This document shows positions 60,598-64,000 of a DNA stretch of 64,000 nt, one piece after another (positions within the stretch are counted from its first letter, which is position 1; every line of letters starts with the position of its first letter). Source of the stretch: UBA6059 sp964351595 (GTDB lineage Bacteria; Bacteroidota; Bacteroidia; Cytophagales; Cyclobacteriaceae); contig CAYGOT010000006.1 in NCBI GenBank assembly GCA_964351595.1, positions 54,191 to 118,190 on the forward strand, in the 5' to 3' direction. The notes below the pieces were generated by a model. It made no database searches. It was not told the DNA's origin and saw only the letters and a list, made by a program, of their open reading frames with translations. Both the position numbers and the translations under genes were made by a program.

Positions 60598-60921
60598 TTA
60601 GTCAGAATAGGACAGATGAGGTAATTTGTAAACCCCGGGTACGCGCACCTCTATGTCACCGGAAGGTATCGTTTGGCAGGCCAGGCGTGTACCCTCGGGC
60701 AACCTGCCCAACTTGATGAACCTCTGCTCATTTTCGGTGTAAGGGTTGAGGTGTTCAAGCCCCGATTCGACGATCATACTGCAGGTGGTGCACTTGCCCT
60801 TGCCCCCACAAGCATGCATCCAGTCTTGATGGTTGGCCTGAAGAATGGATAATACAGATCGACCGTTGTTCTGAAAAGACACCTCCTTTTGGCTCAGGTT
60901 TTTGATTACGATCTTTGGCAT
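60598..60921 (-). CDS. [2Fe-2S] ferredoxin
   Basis: The 107-residue protein has the plant-type ferredoxin fold with four cluster cysteines: Cys38, Cys44, Cys47 ('ACGGKGKCTTC') and Cys82 ('LACQT'). It would carry electrons in the cytosol. The partner is unknown. It is divergent from the acidic gene and nine bases upstream of tdk. Confidence 0.92.
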   Translation of the reverse strand: MPKIVIKNLSQKEVSFQNNGRSVLSILQANHQDWMHACGGKGKCTTCSMIVESGLEHLNPYTENEQRFIKLGRLPEGTRLACQTIPSGDIEVRVPGVYKLPHLSYSD

Positions 60922-60953
60922 ATTCTATAACTTTATCCAAACAAGATAATTCC

Positions 60954-62378
60954 ATGGTTGGAGCACAAATTAACCATTCTCAGATAGAAGATTACGCAAA
61001 AAAGCTCGCCGAAATACTCGGCGAAAATCATTTTGCCGAGCAGGAGACGATCAATGGCCAGGAGATTCTTCGACTATCAGAGATCAAGCAGATCAACTTC
61101 TTCGTTCTCAAAATCTTATTTGAGCGATGGCAGGAGGAGACAAGGAACCTAAGAAGTCCTTACTTCAACTTCAAGAGTGAGAAAGTGACCAAGGCATTGA
61201 TGGCGTTTATGAACATCCTCTCTCAGAATATCGAGATAGAGAAATCGGCCTTTATGCCGCTCCTTACCACTGCTGTACAGGATACGCTGTACCTTACTTT
61301 GACGCCATTCGACCATTTTTGGGCAGACCTCTCTCAAGGACCGGATACACTTTCTACCAAAAACCTCAAGGCTAAAGGCAAGTATATAAAGCAAAACAAG
61401 CACATCTACGATGCTTTCATACAAAGCGTGATGCAGGCCGCCGACGATAAGATTGCCAAGGCCGACGCACTCGATCTATTGGAAGGTTTGATCCAGGATG
61501 GAAACCTAGAAGTAGAGGAAAACGAGACCATCATAGGCGATCTTTCAAAGATACATCCACTGGATATCGAGGCGATCTATGCCCTACCGGAATCGGAGGA
61601 GGAGACAGTTGAAGAGGAACCTCAAAGCGACGAAGATTTATTAAGTGATCTTTTTGATGAAGACACACTGGTCGAAAGTGAGGAGCCGGACGAGAAGGAA
61701 CCGGCCGACGAAGAGCAGTCCACAGAAAGCGAGCAAGATTCTTCCGAAGAGATAGAGGAGACAGAAGAAGAGGTTGATGAACCCGTTGCTGAAGAGGAAT
61801 CAACTTATCAACAACTTGTCGACGACGAACCAGCACTGGTCGAGGAGCCGGAGGTTGACGAACCAACTCAACTCAGTGATGAAGAGTCTGAGCCAGAGGT
61901 GGAACTGGATGATGAACCTATAGAGGAAACCGCTCCAGAATTGGAAGCGCCACGGGAAGAGGAGACTCAAGCTCCCCGAAAGCTGGTGAGAAAACCAACA
62001 GAGACCAACGATGCTGAAGAAGATGATATCTCCGACCACAGCGACAGCCTAAATAAAAAGTACCGTCAGGAAAAGACCACAATCAATGATCAACTCAAAG
62101 ATGATGAGAAAGTCACCATTGCTGATATCCATGAGACTCAGCCTACAGGGAAAATGCAAGAGAGTATTTCGGTCAATCAGCGCTACACATTTATCAATGA
62201 GCTCTTTGGTGGTAACGCTGAGCAGTACAATAAGGCCATCGGTGACATTGAAAGATGCGAATCTTTTGATGACTCGGTAGAGTTGATGATTCAGAAATAT
62301 GCTAAGAAGCTCGACTGGAATATGAATAGTCCCGAAGTGAAAGATCTTCTCAAAGTAATCTTCAAGCGGTACAGATAA
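60954..62378 (+). CDS. Acidic hypothetical protein with Bacteroidota-type C-terminal domain
   Basis: The 474-residue protein has a helical N-terminal domain (about 5-210, starting 'HSQIEDYAKKLAEILGENHF'), a very acidic low-complexity stretch (about 225-345, runs of E and D, with 'EEEVDEPVAEEES'-type repeats), and a small C-terminal domain ('RYTFINELFGGNAEQYNKAI', about 410-474). The C-terminal module recurs in Bacteroidota proteins of unknown function (from memory). The start at 60954 is preferred to 60915. No enzymatic motif is seen. Confidence 0.68.
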   Translation: MVGAQINHSQIEDYAKKLAEILGENHFAEQETINGQEILRLSEIKQINFFVLKILFERWQEETRNLRSPYFNFKSEKVTKALMAFMNILSQNIEIEKSAFMPLLTTAVQDTLYLTLTPFDHFWADLSQGPDTLSTKNLKAKGKYIKQNKHIYDAFIQSVMQAADDKIAKADALDLLEGLIQDGNLEVEENETIIGDLSKIHPLDIEAIYALPESEEETVEEEPQSDEDLLSDLFDEDTLVESEEPDEKEPADEEQSTESEQDSSEEIEETEEEVDEPVAEEESTYQQLVDDEPALVEEPEVDEPTQLSDEESEPEVELDDEPIEETAPELEAPREEETQAPRKLVRKPTETNDAEEDDISDHSDSLNKKYRQEKTTINDQLKDDEKVTIADIHETQPTGKMQESISVNQRYTFINELFGGNAEQYNKAIGDIERCESFDDSVELMIQKYAKKLDWNMNSPEVKDLLKVIFKRYR

Positions 62379-62381
62379 GCA

Positions 62382-63653
62382 CTACCTCATCAGCACCTGC
62401 ATGCGGTGCGCATCCAGCTTCAGGAACACAAAGAGCAGTATTGTAAATGCCCACAGCGAAGAGCCCCCATAACTGAAAAAGGGCAAGGGTATACCTATCA
62501 CAGGGAATAGCCCTATCGTCATTGCAATATTGACCGCAAAGTGGAAGAAGATTATGGCGATCACTCCGTAACCGTAGATTCTGGCGAAGTTTGATTTTTG
62601 TCTTTCTGCTAAGTGAATAAGTCTGAAGAGCAAGAAAGAAAAGCCTCCCACCAGAATAAGGCTACCAATCCAGCCATGCTCCTCACCGATCGTACAAAAG
62701 ATAAAGTCGGTACTTTGTGCAGGAACAAAATCGAATTTGGTTTGGGTCCCCTCGAGAAATCCCTTGCCAAAAAACCCGCCAGACCCAATGGCAATTTTTG
62801 ATTGAGTTACGTTCCATCCAATTCCTAACGGGTCGGCACTTGGATTGATAAGTGAAAGCACTCGCTTCTGCTGATGCGGCTTTAACACCTCTGTCATCAC
62901 AAAGTCAACGCTTTTGACCATTCCAACGACCAAAACTGTTCCGATTACTACTGCAACAATATTCTTTGGCGACTTAATGGATAAGCCGATGGCGATGAGC
63001 CCCAACACAACTAATGAAATAATGAGAACCGTTTGATTTACCAGCAGCGTGAGGATAAATACCAGTATGCCGAGTATGCCAAGGATCAATATCATCGGTG
63101 ACATCCCCTCCCTGAAAAAAACAAGGATAAACGCCCCATAAACCATGGCCGTGCCGGTATCGCCTTGCAGTATGACAAGTACCATTGGGACGCCAATGAT
63201 AGCAACGGATAGTATTTGTGTTTTTAGTTGCGAAAACTTCACATTAGGGGTACCCAAATACTTTGCTACGGCAAGCGCTGTAGCAAATTTGGTGAACTCA
63301 GATGGCTGCAACCTGAAGGAACCGATCTCAAACCATGACCTAGAGCCGGCTACCTCCCGACCAAAAAGCAACACAAAAATTAAGATAAGAACTAAAAGGC
63401 CATAGAAGGCAAAGCCAAAGGAGTCGTAAAATTTATAGTCCAAATTCAAGATACCAACAATAATGAGGATGCTACTGCCTATAAAGAGTAGTTGCTTACC
63501 AGAATCAAGGCTCAGGTCAAAGATGCTTCTATTGACCTCCTCGTCATATACCGCAGCGTATATGTTGAACCAGCCAAGAAACACCAGCACAAAGTAAATA
63601 AGCACTGTGACCCAGTCTAAATTATATACCGTTCTGTCGCCTTGTCGTATCAA
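62382..63653 (-). CDS. rodA: Rod-shape-determining peptidoglycan polymerase RodA
   Basis: The 423-residue protein is a SEDS-family glycan polymerase that extends peptidoglycan with PBP2. Nine or ten TM helices and the SEDS motifs are visible: 'GREVAGSRSWFEIGSFRLQP' near 110-130, 'VILQGDTGTAMVYGAFILVF', and 'PLPFFSYGGSSLWAF' near the C-terminus. The open frame extends upstream as an unrelated sequence, so the TTG at 63653, which overlaps the PBP2 TGA stop, is the likely start ('IRQGDRTVYNLDWVTVLIYF'). Confidence 0.9.
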   Translation of the reverse strand: MIRQGDRTVYNLDWVTVLIYFVLVFLGWFNIYAAVYDEEVNRSIFDLSLDSGKQLLFIGSSILIIVGILNLDYKFYDSFGFAFYGLLVLILIFVLLFGREVAGSRSWFEIGSFRLQPSEFTKFATALAVAKYLGTPNVKFSQLKTQILSVAIIGVPMVLVILQGDTGTAMVYGAFILVFFREGMSPMILILGILGILVFILTLLVNQTVLIISLVVLGLIAIGLSIKSPKNIVAVVIGTVLVVGMVKSVDFVMTEVLKPHQQKRVLSLINPSADPLGIGWNVTQSKIAIGSGGFFGKGFLEGTQTKFDFVPAQSTDFIFCTIGEEHGWIGSLILVGGFSFLLFRLIHLAERQKSNFARIYGYGVIAIIFFHFAVNIAMTIGLFPVIGIPLPFFSYGGSSLWAFTILLFVFLKLDAHRMQVLMR

Positions 63654-64000
63654 TACAAAAAGTCTCCTTTCAACACAAAATCTTCCAGCCAGGGCCGGGT
63701 AATCTCGCCCCGGATATAATATTCCATCAATAAGCTGCCAATAGAGGCAGCCGCTCTGCCACCCCACCCGCTGTTTTCCACATAGACGGCTATCGCAATT
63801 TGTGGTTGCTCTTTTGGGGCAAAGGCCATGAACCCTGAGTGGTCTGCCCCCTGGGAGTTTTCGACAGTACTGGTCTTTCCGCAAATGGCAATGTCCTTGA
63901 GATACGCCCGTCGACCTGATCCGGATCTTACGACCTCCTCCATACCATCAATAATGATAGGATAATGAACTGAATCTATACCCGCCCAATTAGACTGGGT
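63650..64000 (-). CDS. mrdA: Penicillin-binding protein 2, C-terminal fragment
   Basis: The frame is open to the right edge and ends at 63650. The visible 116 residues hold the transpeptidase end of a class B PBP: 'SNWAGIDSVHYPIIIDGMEE', then KTST ('AICGKTSTVENS', the KTG-type motif) and 'HSGFMAFAPKEQPQIAIAVY'. It cross-links the glycan made by RodA. The catalytic Ser-x-x-Lys lies outside the window. The ATG-like Met at 63943 is internal. Confidence 0.88.
   Translation of the reverse strand, partial: TQSNWAGIDSVHYPIIIDGMEEVVRSGSGRRAYLKDIAICGKTSTVENSQGADHSGFMAFAPKEQPQIAIAVYVENSGWGGRAAASIGSLLMEYYIRGEITRPWLEDFVLKGDFLY

Noticed and set aside
63654..63884. N-terminal extension of rodA by 77 codons.
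   Set aside because: It lies inside the PBP2 coding sequence in another frame and has no membrane or RodA character.
1..64000. CRISPR array, rRNA, tRNA or prophage.
   Set aside because: No regular short repeats with spacers, no cloverleaf with CCA end, no rRNA stretch, and no phage structural genes were seen on either strand.

Overview
The window looks like a chromosomal segment of a marine-type Bacteroidota bacterium, most likely order Cytophagales (Reichenbachiella/Fulvivirga-like; the rank below phylum is inference). Signs are the uppS-bamA-ompH-ompH cluster, a PorZ homologue with a type IX sorting-type C-terminus, many Bacteroidota-restricted DUFs (DUF4097, DUF4301, DUF4399, DUF4403, DUF6089-like, DUF6268-like), PadR-linked FtsX permeases with a prefix domain, A-rich leaders without strong Shine-Dalgarno sequences, and a TTTG/TAnnTTTG-type promoter before metK. 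Base composition is mid-GC, with clearly AT-richer accessory genes. About 66 protein genes are supported. No rRNA, tRNA, CRISPR array or intact insertion sequence was seen.

Layout. 1-6.9 kb: the 5' end of a DASH-type cryptochrome/photolyase cut by the left edge, a YjbQ protein, a beta-helix lipoprotein, prfA, a heme-binding lipoprotein and polA. 6.9-12.6 kb: an accessory island with an AbiEi/AbiEii toxin-antitoxin pair behind a perfect palindrome, a decayed hipA C-terminus, an S41 protease whose lipoprotein start is out of frame by one base, and a large AT-rich Sll1717-like P-loop ATPase. 12.6-19.1 kb: two paralogous PadR-regulator/FtsX-permease modules, each preceded by a different repeat that may be its operator. 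19.2-28 kb: a glycosyltransferase, a four-gene minus operon (membrane protein, esterase, DinB, AT-rich membrane protein), an amidase, DUF4301, a TerB-like + C2-like pair, a MaoC hydratase and an outer-membrane protein. 29-31.6 kb: a compact four-gene operon of a small Cys-tailed protein, a seven-TM protein, a sensor-domainless histidine kinase and a NarL/LuxR response regulator. This is the best candidate for an undescribed signalling unit.

31.7-44.4 kb: patatin/outer-membrane-barrel phospholipase, purU, SIMPL protein, small lipoprotein, DUF4403 lipoprotein, an operon of ECF sigma factor, HEAT-repeat anti-sigma and two DUF4097 proteins, then metK, an RsmI-like methylase, an alpha/beta hydrolase and pdxJ. 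44.4-54.3 kb: a long plus-strand housekeeping series (YqeY, CvpA, hydrolase, CBS protein, nadK, two barrel proteins, uppS, bamA, two OmpH) serving envelope biogenesis. 54.3-64 kb: chromate transporter, 2-oxoglutarate oxygenase, DUF4399, recO, porZ, tdk, ferredoxin, an acidic protein, rodA, and the 3' end of the class B PBP2 gene cut by the right edge.

All names rest on reading translated sequence and remembered family motifs; no search was run.
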